Positions 27,960-38,165 of a stretch of 49,556 nucleotides of DNA are shown one piece after another. The DNA is from Psychrobacter sp. 4Bb (lineage in GTDB: Bacteria > Pseudomonadota > Gammaproteobacteria > Pseudomonadales > Moraxellaceae), in assembly GCF_002836735.1 (NCBI RefSeq), contig NZ_PJAS01000064.1, forward strand, positions 1 through 49,556, written 5' to 3'. A program made the position numbers and the translations under genes. The stretch's first letter is position 1. Each line of letters starts with the position of its first letter. Below the pieces are notes generated by a model. The model saw only the letters and a list, made by a program, of their open reading frames with translations, searched no databases and had not been told where the DNA came from.

Positions 27960-28643
27960 ATGAGTGAGCAAAACCAAGCTGATAACCAACTAGACCAAAC
28001 TGCTGGCTATGAATCAGCCCTAGATACCGAGCAAGTCGAAGCAAAAAGTAACATCACTATCACTGAGTCAGCTCAAGGCTACTTAGCAGATTTGTTGTCT
28101 AAGCAAGATACCGATGGTATCGGTGTGCGTATCTTCGTTGAGCATCCTGGTACGCCGCGTGCAGAGTGCTGCATGGCTTATAACCAGCCGGGCGAAGAAG
28201 ACAGCGCTGACTTGCGTTTTACGTATGAAAATTTCTCTGCCTTTATCGAGGCGGCGTCAGTACCTTATCTAGAAGACGCGGTCATCGATTATAATAAAGA
28301 TCGTTTCGGTGGTCAGCTGACTTTCCGCGCACCAAACTCTAAAGTACCTAAAGTAGGCGCTGATGCCAGTGTCGAAGAGCGCATCAACTATGTATTGCAG
28401 TCAGAGATTAACCCTGGCCTGGCAGCGCATGGTGGTGACGTACAGTTGCTTGAGCTGATTGATGAAGAAGGCATTGGTTTAACCGCTGTATTGAAATTCG
28501 GCGGTGGTTGCCAAGGGTGTTCAGCGGTTGATATGACTTTACGCCAAGGCGTTGAAGTGCAGCTGAAACAGCAAATTCCAGAATTGACCCAAGTGGTTGA
28601 CGAGACTGATCATACTCGTACAGAGAATGCTTACTACAAATAA
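27960..28643 (+). CDS. nfuA: Fe/S biogenesis protein NfuA
   Basis: NfuA carries and delivers 4Fe-4S clusters to target enzymes, especially under oxidative stress or iron limitation. The N-terminal A-type-like domain ([27 protein letters not shown]-like [14 protein letters not shown]) matches E. coli NfuA. The C-terminal Nfu domain carries the CxxC cluster ligands in [19 protein letters not shown] (near residue 180), and the end, [10 protein letters not shown], is also conserved. At 227 residues it has about 30 extra polar residues at the N-terminus. A single-gene unit with its own terminator. Confidence 0.95.
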   Translation: MSEQNQADNQLDQTAGYESALDTEQVEAKSNITITESAQGYLADLLSKQDTDGIGVRIFVEHPGTPRAECCMAYNQPGEEDSADLRFTYENFSAFIEAASVPYLEDAVIDYNKDRFGGQLTFRAPNSKVPKVGADASVEERINYVLQSEINPGLAAHGGDVQLLELIDEEGIGLTAVLKFGGGCQGCSAVDMTLRQGVEVQLKQQIPELTQVVDETDHTRTENAYYK

Positions 28644-28775
28644 AATGAAAAATAGTTAAAAGCAATTGGCTGCTATAAAGGTGGCCATATCTCTAGTATA
28701 GATATGCCTGTTTGGTTTGCTGCTTATGAATATTTGTCATGAAGAGATGAGTATTTTGCTATTCTTTTAATAAAG

Positions 28776-28806
28776 AAGCTGAGTTATGATGAACTCAGCT
28801 TTTTTT
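28776..28806 (+). terminator. Terminator downstream of nfuA
   Basis: Perfect arms AAGCTGAGTT (28776-28785) and AACTCAGCTT (28792-28801), six-base loop, T-tract to 28806. Confidence 0.92.
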
Positions 28807-28896
28807 ATTGCTATGATTTAGCAGACAGTTTTTTAAGGTGACTTTGAGCGATACGTCGTTAACAAATCATCTTTTATCAAAATAAAGGAATGTACT

Positions 28897-30234
28897 ATGA
28901 GTGACGGATCAGCAGACCAGCAAACAGCCCAAAAATCAGAAACCCACCAACCAGTAACCCCTCAACGTCTTGAGACCTTAGCGATTCATGCTGGCTATAG
29001 TGTAGAGCCAACGACCAAAGCAGTCGCCGTGCCTATTTATCATACCAGTTCATATGCGTTTGATAATACTCAGCATGGTGCAGATTTGTTTGATTTAAAA
29101 GTCGCAGGCAATATCTATACTCGTATCATGAATCCGACCAACGCGGTGCTAGAAGAGCGTGTGGCTGCGTTAGAAGGCGGTATCGGTGCGCTTGCCGTAG
29201 CTTCTGGTATGGCTGCCATTACTTATGCGATTCAGACCATTTGCGAAGCAGGCGACAATATCGTCGCTGTATCAACGCTATATGGCGGTACTTATAATTT
29301 GTTTGCCCATGCATTGCCGCGTCAAGGTATCGAAGTGCGCTTCTTTGATCACAAAGACCCAGAAGCCATTCGTGACTTGATTGATGACAAAACTAAAATG
29401 GTGTTTGCAGAGAGTATCGGTAACCCACTAGGTAATATCGTTGATATTCAAGCGCTCAGCGATGTCGCTCACGAATACGGTGTGCCTGTCGTGATTGATA
29501 ATACGGTGGCGACGCCAGCGATATGCCGTCCATTTGAGTTCGGTGCAGATATTGTGATTCACTCATTGACCAAGTATATGAGTGGAACCGGTACTTCAAT
29601 CGGTGGTGCGATTGTCGATAGTGGTAAGTTTGCTTGGGGAGATTATCCTGAGCGTTTCCCACTGTTGAATACGCCAGATCACAGCTATCATGGAGTAAAC
29701 TTCGTCAAAGACGTAGGCGCGCCAGCCTTTATTGCCCGTGCCCGCGTTGCGCCATTACGTAATACTGGCGCAGCCCTCAGCCCGCTTAATGCCTTTGGTA
29801 TCTTGCAGGGTATGGAGACGCTAAGTTTACGTATGGAGCGTCACGTGCAAAACGCACAAGCCGTGGCAGAATATCTGCGTGACCATAACAAAGTTGCTTG
29901 GGTGAAATATGCAGGTCTGTCTGACCATCCTGAGCATGAGCTTGCCAAAAAATACATGAAAGGCACGCCTTCTGCTATTCTGACCTTTGGGGTAAAAGGT
30001 GGACTAGAGGCAGGGGCGCGCTTTATCGATGCGCTGCAACTGATCACTCGTTTGGTAAACATCGGTGATGCGAAATCACTAGCCTGTCATCCAGCGACGA
30101 CCACGCATCGTCAGTTAAATGAGCAAGAGCTAGAAAATGCAGGCGTTAGTACGGACATGGTACGACTATCGATTGGTATCGAACATATCGAAGACATTAA
30201 AGCCGATCTCGCCCAAGCACTAGCCACTGCTTAA
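28897..30234 (+). CDS. metY: O-acetylhomoserine aminocarboxypropyltransferase (O-acetylhomoserine sulfhydrylase)
   Basis: MetY uses O-acetylhomoserine and sulfide to make homocysteine, the direct sulfhydrylation route to methionine. It is a PLP enzyme of the Cys/Met metabolism family. The internal aldimine lysine is in HSLTKYMSGTGTSIGG (near residue 230); YTRIMNPTNAVLEERVAALEGG near 73-94 and LACHPATTTHRQL near 390-402 are family blocks. The 445-residue length matches MetY rather than the shorter MetB or MetC. Ribosome site AAGGA is upstream and a strong terminator downstream. Confidence 0.94.
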   Translation: MSDGSADQQTAQKSETHQPVTPQRLETLAIHAGYSVEPTTKAVAVPIYHTSSYAFDNTQHGADLFDLKVAGNIYTRIMNPTNAVLEERVAALEGGIGALAVASGMAAITYAIQTICEAGDNIVAVSTLYGGTYNLFAHALPRQGIEVRFFDHKDPEAIRDLIDDKTKMVFAESIGNPLGNIVDIQALSDVAHEYGVPVVIDNTVATPAICRPFEFGADIVIHSLTKYMSGTGTSIGGAIVDSGKFAWGDYPERFPLLNTPDHSYHGVNFVKDVGAPAFIARARVAPLRNTGAALSPLNAFGILQGMETLSLRMERHVQNAQAVAEYLRDHNKVAWVKYAGLSDHPEHELAKKYMKGTPSAILTFGVKGGLEAGARFIDALQLITRLVNIGDAKSLACHPATTTHRQLNEQELENAGVSTDMVRLSIGIEHIEDIKADLAQALATA

Positions 30235-30286
30235 CAACAAGCGCTTATTAAGTTGAGCAAACTGTTTAAGCAAGTCTAATATAAAC

Positions 30287-30319
30287 AAAAAGCCCATATC
30301 GGTTTGATATGGGCTTTTT
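30287..30319. terminator. Bidirectional terminator between metY and adenosine kinase
   Basis: Perfect 14-base arms AAAAAGCCCATATC (30287-30300) and GATATGGGCTTTTT (30306-30319) with loop GGTTT. A-run and T-run make it usable on both strands. Confidence 0.95.
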
Positions 30320-30348
30320 GTTTTGCGTCCAACAGATGTGTTTAACGA

Positions 30349-31368
30349 TTAAGCAGACAGTACACGCTGCGCGATATCTCGATAATCCTGCGAGGCAAGA
30401 CGCGGTCCGAACTGCTGAATAACTTGAGCTGATATTTCGCTGGCAAGACGACCGCATTCTGGCAGACTATACTGCTGCGATAATGCATATAAGAAAGCAC
30501 CAGCGTAGTTATCGCCTGCACCGTTGGTATCGATGACGTTGGCCACTGCTGGCGTTGCAACGTCATACACTTCAATTTCTGCCTCGTCATTAGGCTGGTG
30601 GGCGATTACCGCACCATTGGCACCATCAGTGACGACGGCAATTTGGCAATATTCAAGCAGGGCACGCGCCGCTGCTTTGACTTGTTTTTTATCAGTGAAT
30701 AGCTTGGCTTCTTCGCTATTACAGAATATCACTGCGACTTTGTTGCCGAGCATATTAAGCAAACCATCTTTGGCAAATTTTACTACCGCAGGGTCAGCAA
30801 AGCTCACCGCGATTTTTGCATTATGAATGCCGGCTTGTTGACGTAATTGAGTCATCGCTGGTTGGATGCTCTCAGACATCGCCAAATAGCCTTCGATATA
30901 TAGCCAATCTGCTTGCGTCAATGCGTCAAAATCAACATTGTCAGCGACAATCTCACTTGAAGTACCAAGATAGGTCTGCATGGTACGCTCGCCATCTTCG
31001 GTGACGGCAACCACACATGAGCCGGTCACACCGCCTGCATGGATAGATTTGTCTGAGGTTGCGACACCTGCTTCGTGCAAGTCTCTGAGATAAAATGCCC
31101 CTTGATCATCATCACCGACGCGGCAAGCATAAAAAGGCTTACCGCCTAAGCTGGCAAAGGTAAACATAGTATTGGCTGCAGATCCACCGCCTGCTTGTTT
31201 TGATGGCTCAATCTCAGCCAGCTTAAAATAAGCCAGTAGTTGCTGCTGCTCTTCAATACCAGCCAGCGTCATATTACCTTTGGTCAGCTCAGTCTCTTCT
31301 AGTGCCGCATCTGATAGCACATACTCGTGATCAACCAACGCATTACCTATTGCCATTACATCGTACAT
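30349..31368 (-). CDS. Adenosine kinase (PfkB family)
   Basis: The 339-residue protein has the PfkB signatures: GGSAANTMFTFASLGG near residues 60-75 and the C-terminal DTNGAGDNYAGAFLYAL with the catalytic aspartate. The N-terminus (YDVMAIGNALVDHEYVLSD) and the whole layout match bacterial adenosine kinase-type sugar kinases, which make AMP from adenosine and ATP. Substrate is inferred; related family members use other nucleosides. GAGGAG lies before the ATG. It follows rsmI by 54 bases and may be cotranscribed. Confidence 0.87.
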   Translation of the reverse strand: MYDVMAIGNALVDHEYVLSDAALEETELTKGNMTLAGIEEQQQLLAYFKLAEIEPSKQAGGGSAANTMFTFASLGGKPFYACRVGDDDQGAFYLRDLHEAGVATSDKSIHAGGVTGSCVVAVTEDGERTMQTYLGTSSEIVADNVDFDALTQADWLYIEGYLAMSESIQPAMTQLRQQAGIHNAKIAVSFADPAVVKFAKDGLLNMLGNKVAVIFCNSEEAKLFTDKKQVKAAARALLEYCQIAVVTDGANGAVIAHQPNDEAEIEVYDVATPAVANVIDTNGAGDNYAGAFLYALSQQYSLPECGRLASEISAQVIQQFGPRLASQDYRDIAQRVLSA

Positions 31369-31422
31369 TGATTATTTCTCCTCAATTTATTTATAAACAG
31401 TTGTCTTTCTTATTATTAAAAA

Positions 31423-32379
31423 CTAGTCTGCTTGCAACTCTAGTAGACGCTGATAAAGCGCATTTTTTTTCACACCAGTGATATCAGAGGCCAGTGCGGC
31501 CGCTTTCTTGACTGACAAATCCTCTAGCAAACGCTGTAGTAATTTATCATGCGTACTGATGTCGTCAGTATCTTTTGCCACACCGACGCCAGCGACGACC
31601 ACGACTATCTCGCCGCGCTGCTGGTTATCATCTGCTTTAACAAACTCAACCAACTCGCCAAGGGTGCTCTTGTGTACCGTTTCAAAGGTTTTAGTTAATT
31701 CACGGCAAAAAGTCACTGCGCGGTCTGCACCAAATATCGTTGCCATGTCTTCTAGACTAGCTACGATACGATGCGGCGCTTCATAAAAGATTAAAGTTTC
31801 AGTACGTGCGATTAGATCGCTCAGCTGTTTTTGACGACCATGGGTTTTGGCGGGCAAAAACCCAATAAAACTAAATCGATCAGAAGGCAATCCTGCTACT
31901 GACAATGCACCAATTGCAGCAGAAGCCCCAACGATAGGTGATACGGTCACGCCAGCTTCATGCGCGGCTTGCACCAGTTGATAACCTGGATCGCTGACTA
32001 GAGGTGTACCTGCATCACTAATCAAGGCAACCGAATGACCTTGCTTAATCATTTCGATAATTTTGGGCGTTTGAATGGCGCTATTATGTTCGTGGTAGGC
32101 CCATAGCTTATTGTGACCTTTTTGCTTGGCGGTTGTGTCATCATTTTCGATACTACTTTTGACAGGACGAATCTCTGAGTCTTTTGTCTCGTCACTTTTG
32201 CTGCCTTTGGTATCGATGCCAAAATGCGACAGTAGTTTACCTGAGGTGCGGGTGTCTTCGCAGGCAATAATGGCAACCTGCTTTAAGACATCAATTGCAT
32301 GCGTTGTCATGTCGGACATATTGCCAATCGGCGTGGCAACGATATAGAGACAAGCTGGCATCGCAGTAGGGGTAGACAT
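31423..32379 (-). CDS. rsmI: 16S rRNA (cytidine(1402)-2'-O)-methyltransferase
   Basis: RsmI methylates the 2'-O of C1402 in the 16S decoding centre using S-adenosylmethionine. Family blocks are LYIVATPIGNMSDMT (11-25), ACEDTRTSGKLLSHFGI (39-55), ALISDAGTPLVSDPGYQLV and PHRIVASLEDM. The 318 residues include an insertion of about 35 polar, charged residues (57-91, bases 32107-32211) after the DTRTSG block that is missing in E. coli RsmI. It is divergent from yraN, keeping the rsmI-yraN-dolP neighbourhood of E. coli but without lpoA or diaA. Confidence 0.95.
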   Translation of the reverse strand: MSTPTAMPACLYIVATPIGNMSDMTTHAIDVLKQVAIIACEDTRTSGKLLSHFGIDTKGSKSDETKDSEIRPVKSSIENDDTTAKQKGHNKLWAYHEHNSAIQTPKIIEMIKQGHSVALISDAGTPLVSDPGYQLVQAAHEAGVTVSPIVGASAAIGALSVAGLPSDRFSFIGFLPAKTHGRQKQLSDLIARTETLIFYEAPHRIVASLEDMATIFGADRAVTFCRELTKTFETVHKSTLGELVEFVKADDNQQRGEIVVVVAGVGVAKDTDDISTHDKLLQRLLEDLSVKKAAALASDITGVKKNALYQRLLELQAD

Positions 32380-32522
32380 GAAAACCTCGAGTCGTTAAAA
32401 AGACATTAAAAAATAATAGTGCGCTAGTATGTACAGTCGTTATCTATGGTTTTTCAGTCAAATAATGAGTGAAGAAATCGATAGATTGTGAGAGTAGAAC
32501 GCGCAGAAGTGGCTAGTTTAGC

Positions 32523-33008
32523 ATGTTGTGCTATGATAATTCTCAAATGTTAATCAGACCAATTCACCTTATGCCGAACCATAAGCCTTTAATCTTAACC
32601 TCACCAAAACAGCGCCAAGGTAGTCGGTTTGAGCAGCAGGCGTGTGAGTATTTACAAACGCAAGGGTTGAGGCTAGTCGTGCAAAATTGGCAAAAGCCAA
32701 AAGTAGGTGAGTTGGATCTGGTCATGATTGAGACAGGTTTAGCATGGTCAACACTAGTATTTATTGAAGTTCGCCAGCGCAAGTCCTCGAATTATGGCGA
32801 TGCAGCACTCAGTGTGACAGCCAGCAAACAGCGCAAAGTTATTAAGACAGCGCAGTCCTTTTTGCAGCAGTATCCTGAGTATGCTCATTATGACTGCCGG
32901 TTTGATGTTATTGCTTACAATACGATGAGTAAGTTAAATTCAAGAAATGAGGAGTTAGACCATCAACCAGAATGGATTCAAAATGCTTTTATAGCCAGTG
33001 CATGGTAA
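32523..33008 (+). CDS. yraN: YraN family protein (UPF0102, predicted nuclease-like)
   Basis: The core GSRFEQQACEYLQTQGLRLV and GELDLVMIE...FIEVRQRKSSNYGDA are the UPF0102/YraN signature; the D/E-x-K arrangement resembles restriction endonuclease-like folds, but no activity is established. At up to 161 residues it is slightly long. The start is uncertain: ATG at 32523, 32547 and 32571 are all in frame and none has a good ribosome site. A TATGAT (-10-like) at 32532-32537 would favour 32571. Between divergent rsmI and dolP. Confidence 0.88.
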   Translation: MLCYDNSQMLIRPIHLMPNHKPLILTSPKQRQGSRFEQQACEYLQTQGLRLVVQNWQKPKVGELDLVMIETGLAWSTLVFIEVRQRKSSNYGDAALSVTASKQRKVIKTAQSFLQQYPEYAHYDCRFDVIAYNTMSKLNSRNEELDHQPEWIQNAFIASAW

Positions 33009-33182
33009 TAGAGTAAATAAGATAGATGCTGCCAAGTGAAGCATTTAACCACATCTGACAAGTAAGGTTCGTTACTAAAAAGCTAACCGCTGATGACCAA
33101 AATTAAGTAAAGTAGCGGTTATAGTCAACTTTTTATAAATCAGATACAGTATTAGCTTACAGCTAAGTTTAGCTCATCACTA

Positions 33183-33220
33183 CTAGGCCGTGTTTTCTCC
33201 AAAATAAAAACACGGCCTAG
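33183..33220. repeat. Perfect 14-bp inverted repeat
   Basis: Arms CTAGGCCGTGTTTT (33183-33196) and AAAACACGGCCTAG (33207-33220) with a ten-base loop. No T-tract follows on either strand, so it is a hairpin between yraN and dolP rather than a classical terminator; it could still stop or stabilise the yraN transcript. Confidence 0.75.
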
Positions 33221-33275
33221 ATTAAGATTTGCTCAATTTATAAAATTGTCACAACCATGTTCTAAGAGGTAAATA

Positions 33276-34076
33276 ATGACACGGATGCATTTGCGCACTG
33301 CTATTTTTGGTTCATCACGCCGTATTACGACTGGCATTATGATTGCTGCCTGTGTTGTCAGTACAGGTTGTGCCACCAATTATCTGACCAACAGTACAGA
33401 AGGGACTTATGGTGTACCAATGACTGAGCGCACGATTCCGCAGCGTCTGCTCGATCGTAGTATTGAACATACTGCCAAAATCAATGTGTACGGGCTAAAA
33501 GAAGACTTGCAGCAAACCAGTCGTATGGGTATCGATAGCTTCAATAGCGAAGTGCTGCTCACAGGTGAAATACCAACTGAAACGCTCAAAGCAGAAGTAG
33601 AAAAAGTCGTTAGCTCTATGCCAGATGTACGCCGTGTCTACAATGAGATGGAAGTAAGTGCATCAAAAGGGTATAGCTCAACGGTTCATGATGGTTATAT
33701 CACTTCAAAGCTACTGGCGAAAATAGCCGCCAGCGATGGTGTGAGTGCGTCACAAATTAAAGCCGTTACCAATAATGGTGTGGTCTATATTATGGGTCGT
33801 ATGACACCTACTCAGCAGAGTCACTTGATTGATATCGCCAATGGTACTGTTGGAGTCACTGAGTTGGTATTGCTGACAACTGTCGTTGACGATAGAGGTG
33901 TCAAAATAAATAATGATGACATCATGTATGAGAATAATTTGGCCAATCCTGCAGTAGCGCCAGCTGCCCAAGATACTACTATCAGCACGGCAACGCCTAT
34001 TGTCATAACAGAAGAAGAGGCCAATACTACGCAGCCGTCATCAAGCCCTTATATTGACCTTTATCAGAATCAATAA
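33276..34076 (+). CDS. dolP: Outer-membrane lipoprotein with two BON domains (DolP/YraP-like)
   Basis: The N-terminal export signal has a lipobox STGC at residues 29-32, so the protein is lipidated at C32 and probably sent to the outer membrane. Two BON domains follow (about residues 65-130 and 140-205; the first has NSEVLLTGEIPTETLKAEVE, the second AVTNNGVVYIMGRMTP). DolP/YraP supports outer-membrane integrity and BAM function in E. coli. The C-terminal 60 residues are polar and unconserved. Position after yraN supports the name. Confidence 0.9.
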   Translation: MTRMHLRTAIFGSSRRITTGIMIAACVVSTGCATNYLTNSTEGTYGVPMTERTIPQRLLDRSIEHTAKINVYGLKEDLQQTSRMGIDSFNSEVLLTGEIPTETLKAEVEKVVSSMPDVRRVYNEMEVSASKGYSSTVHDGYITSKLLAKIAASDGVSASQIKAVTNNGVVYIMGRMTPTQQSHLIDIANGTVGVTELVLLTTVVDDRGVKINNDDIMYENNLANPAVAPAAQDTTISTATPIVITEEEANTTQPSSSPYIDLYQNQ

Positions 34077-34313
34077 AAAACCTTAGTTCGCCATGCAATA
34101 AAGGACGTTAATCACAATAAGCCTAAATAGTGATAACAGTAAAGGCACGAGAAATCCTCAGCCAGTGGTTACTATATCAATAGTAAAACGTAGCAGAGTC
34201 AGCGCATTAGCCAACGATACTAATATCAAACACCTCATTGGCTAGTGGATGAACCATTATCGCTGTTAGCCTGTTACTACTGATTGATAAATAAATGTAA
34301 TAGGATACTGGTC

Positions 34314-35309
34314 ATGAAGGATTCACAGGCAAATATACAACCAAATGAAGAAACAAGCGTCATTGGTAGTGTAAGACTACATAACAAGCCTGCTCATAAG
34401 AAAACACGAACGTTGAGATTTGGTGGTGCGGCAATATTGGCATTGGGTAGTATCGCGCTAGCCACGCAAAACGCACAGGCATTATCGCCATTGGCTATCG
34501 TCAATGGGATTACTTCTAGTGGTGGCGTTGGGGTGAGTAAGGATATCTTATACGGTGATCAGCCTTCTCAAGACCTAGATATCTATTATCCAAAACCTTT
34601 AGCACAAGCAATGAAATCTCAAAGTGCTATTAATACTAGCTATCCTATGGTGGTATTTGTCCATGGTGGTTCATGGGAGAGTGGTAATAAAGAACAATAC
34701 GCCTTTGTCGGTCAGAGCTTAGCCAAAGCAGGGTATGTCACCGCAGTGATTAATTACCGTAAAGCGCCTGAGCATGTCTATCCTGATTATGTCAAAGATG
34801 CGGCTCAGGCAATTGCTTGGAGTATTGAAAATGCGACCAGTCTCCATGCTGATCCGTCACGCCTAGCGGTGATAGGGCACTCTGCTGGCGCGTTTAATGC
34901 AGTAGCAGCCGTTGCCAACGAAGACTTTTTGGCGCCTTATGGTATTAAGCCAACAGATATTGCAACCGTTATTGGGATTGCGGGCCCTTATAGCTATGAT
35001 TTCCGCAAGTTCAGTAGTGCAACAGCGTTTGGCCCTAATGCCACACCTGATGAGGTGATGCCAGATCGTCAGATTAAAGGCGCGCAGCCGCCATATTTAT
35101 TATTAACGGCAGAAAAAGACAAAATTGTACATGTGACGAATACAATCAAAATGACAGAAGCGTTTAAAAAAGCAGGCGTCACCGTTGAAACGGGCGAAAT
35201 CGAAGGGGCCAGTCATGCAACCAGTATTGGCGCGATGGCACCGCCGCTGCGCTGGGTCAATGATGTACGTGCGCAAGTATTGACCTACTTGGATAAAACG
35301 CTCAAATAG
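34314..35309 (+). CDS. Exported alpha/beta hydrolase (carboxylesterase-like)
   Basis: The HGGSW oxyanion motif (FVHGGSWESGNK), the elbow VIGHSAGAFNAVA and a C-terminal acid/His region (ASHATSIG) give an esterase of the HSL/carboxylesterase type. ATG 34314 is chosen because AGGATA lies before it; ATG 34284 would add ten residues. A hydrophobic segment around residues 35-56 (FGGAAILALGSIALATQNAQA) is an uncleaved or cleaved export signal, so the enzyme is outside the cytoplasm. The 30-residue polar N-terminus before it is unusual for a Sec signal. Substrate unknown. Confidence 0.84.
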   Translation: MKDSQANIQPNEETSVIGSVRLHNKPAHKKTRTLRFGGAAILALGSIALATQNAQALSPLAIVNGITSSGGVGVSKDILYGDQPSQDLDIYYPKPLAQAMKSQSAINTSYPMVVFVHGGSWESGNKEQYAFVGQSLAKAGYVTAVINYRKAPEHVYPDYVKDAAQAIAWSIENATSLHADPSRLAVIGHSAGAFNAVAAVANEDFLAPYGIKPTDIATVIGIAGPYSYDFRKFSSATAFGPNATPDEVMPDRQIKGAQPPYLLLTAEKDKIVHVTNTIKMTEAFKKAGVTVETGEIEGASHATSIGAMAPPLRWVNDVRAQVLTYLDKTLK

Positions 35310-35473
35310 CTTATCACTATGCATATCGACGACTTTTGACCATTTAATTGATAGCACTGTCTCAATGCTCAAACATACTTGAGTAAGACAGTACTGTAAG
35401 ATATGCAAACTCTTGTTATAATGTCATCACTTTAAATCTATACCCTATTCTAAACTTTAAGGCAGACTATTCT

Positions 35474-35725
35474 ATGAGCATGAACGCTGACGATTTGATC
35501 GCATTTTTACAGACTCACTTCCCAGACGCTTTTATTCAAGCTGCCAACCAAGGTAATAAGTTTGACGTACGCGTGGTCGATGCCAGCTTTGAAGGCAAGC
35601 GCGCGGTTCAACGTCAGCAAGCAGTATATGCGTTAGTTAATGACAAGATTGCGAGTGGCGATATTCACGCACTCAATATCCAAGCGCTGACGCCTGCTGA
35701 GTGGGACGTTCAATCAAAAGGCTAA
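35474..35725 (+). CDS. ibaG: BolA-family protein IbaG
   Basis: The 83-residue protein has the BolA-like layout: DDLIAFLQTHFPDAFIQA, then a conserved RQQAVYALVNDKIASGDIHALNIQALTP. These proteins bind monothiol glutaredoxins and Fe-S clusters. Its place directly before murA is that of E. coli ibaG (yrbA). It is cytosolic. AAGG precedes the ATG. It is 111 bases upstream of murA, likely cotranscribed. Confidence 0.92.
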   Translation: MSMNADDLIAFLQTHFPDAFIQAANQGNKFDVRVVDASFEGKRAVQRQQAVYALVNDKIASGDIHALNIQALTPAEWDVQSKG

Positions 35726-35824
35726 TCAAATAGCTGTCTATATGACTAGATATTACTGAATCGGCCATATGCATGGTTGAGAGTTGTAGTTCTGGTTTTC
35801 ATAATTTTCTATACTCATCGCTAG

Positions 35825-37105
<1,281 letters not shown>

Positions 37106-37204
37106 CATCATCAGATTGATGCTAACTTTTGGGCAAATTACACCATAAATTAAAATCTCCTTACCTTTTTATCATTTTTAATTAGGGGGAGGTATCAACT
37201 GTAC

Positions 37205-37225
37205 ATGGACATGATGTCATTATGA
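37205..37225 (+). other. Six-codon leader ORF overlapping the hisG start
   Basis: ATG at 37205 opens a six-codon frame (M D M M S L) that ends in TGA at 37223-37225. The stop overlaps the hisG ATG as ATGA (37222-37225). The only strong ribosome site nearby, GGGGGAGG (37185-37192), is 12 bases before this ATG but 29 before hisG. Translation of hisG may therefore depend on this mini-ORF. It has no histidine codons, so it is not a his attenuator peptide. Confidence 0.5.
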
Positions 37226-37914
37226 CTGAGACAAGCAAACCTTTACCAGCCAGCGGTTTATTAAACGAAGTAAACGATGAGTTTTCAGGTCTAACCTTGG
37301 CTTTATCAAAAGGCCGTATTCTAGAAGAAACCATGCCACTGCTACGTGCAGCTGGCGTTGATCTTTTAGAAGATCCTGAAGCCTCACGTAAACTTATTTT
37401 TCCAACCTCAAATCCAAATGTGCGTGTATTGATTTTGCGTGCCAGCGACGTGCCGACCTATGTCGAACATGGCGCTGCTGACTTTGGGGTGGCGGGTAAA
37501 GATGTGCTGCTTGAGCATGGTGCCAATCATGTTTATGAATTGCTCGATTTGCAGATTGCTCAGTGCAAACTGATGACTGCGGGTGTGAAAGATGTACCAC
37601 TGCCAAATCGTCGTCTGCGTATCGCGACCAAATATGTCAATGTCGCTCGTGCTTATTTTGCGAGCCAAGGTCAGCAGGTTGATGTCATCAAGCTTTACGG
37701 CTCGATGGAGCTTGCGCCATTGGTCGGCTTGGGTGATCTGATTGTCGATGTGGTCGACACAGGTAACACATTGCGCGCTAATGGACTTGAAGCCCGCGAT
37801 CACATTTGCGATGTTTCATCACGTCTGATCGTCAATCAAGTGAGCTATAAGCGCAAATTTGCATTACTAGAACCAATCTTAGATAGCTTTAAAAATAGTA
37901 TCGCCAATAGCTAA
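37222..37914 (+). CDS. hisG: ATP phosphoribosyltransferase, short form
   Basis: HisG starts histidine synthesis by joining ATP and PRPP. The 230-residue protein is the short form lacking the C-terminal regulatory domain; this form needs HisZ, which is not in the window. Visible are [14 protein letters not shown] near 25-38, [42 protein letters not shown] and [11 protein letters not shown]. The ATG has no ribosome site of its own at normal distance and overlaps a short leader ORF. A hairpin terminator follows, so hisD is a separate unit or reached by readthrough. Confidence 0.95.
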   Translation: MTETSKPLPASGLLNEVNDEFSGLTLALSKGRILEETMPLLRAAGVDLLEDPEASRKLIFPTSNPNVRVLILRASDVPTYVEHGAADFGVAGKDVLLEHGANHVYELLDLQIAQCKLMTAGVKDVPLPNRRLRIATKYVNVARAYFASQGQQVDVIKLYGSMELAPLVGLGDLIVDVVDTGNTLRANGLEARDHICDVSSRLIVNQVSYKRKFALLEPILDSFKNSIANS

Positions 37915-37964
37915 TTATCCAGTGCAAGTCATTGGTAATATAAAGCATGGTTATACAAATTTTT

Positions 37965-38018
37965 AAACCAGTTTAGCAGGCTATGAGTGACGTAGCGTGC
38001 TAAACTGGTTTTGTTGTC
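37965..38018 (+). terminator. Terminator between hisG and hisD
   Basis: Perfect 14-base arms AAACCAGTTTAGCA (37965-37978) and TGCTAAACTGGTTT (37998-38011), 19-base loop and a T-rich tail. Confidence 0.85.
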
Positions 38019-38165
38019 TTAGCTTGCGAAAATATAAAAACATCGTAAAATTCAAATAAGAAGACATCGAATAAGTCGCAATACTCTTACCGTACAAATC
38101 TACTTTACTCAGTTCCAAACCGTTCATTTTTAGCACTACTTTATGCTCAGATATAGGATTAGGTC

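Noticed and set aside
37106..38165. Histidine attenuator before hisG or hisD
   Set aside because: No run of histidine codons or terminator/antiterminator pair was found upstream of hisG. The hairpin before hisD follows hisG and works as a simple terminator.
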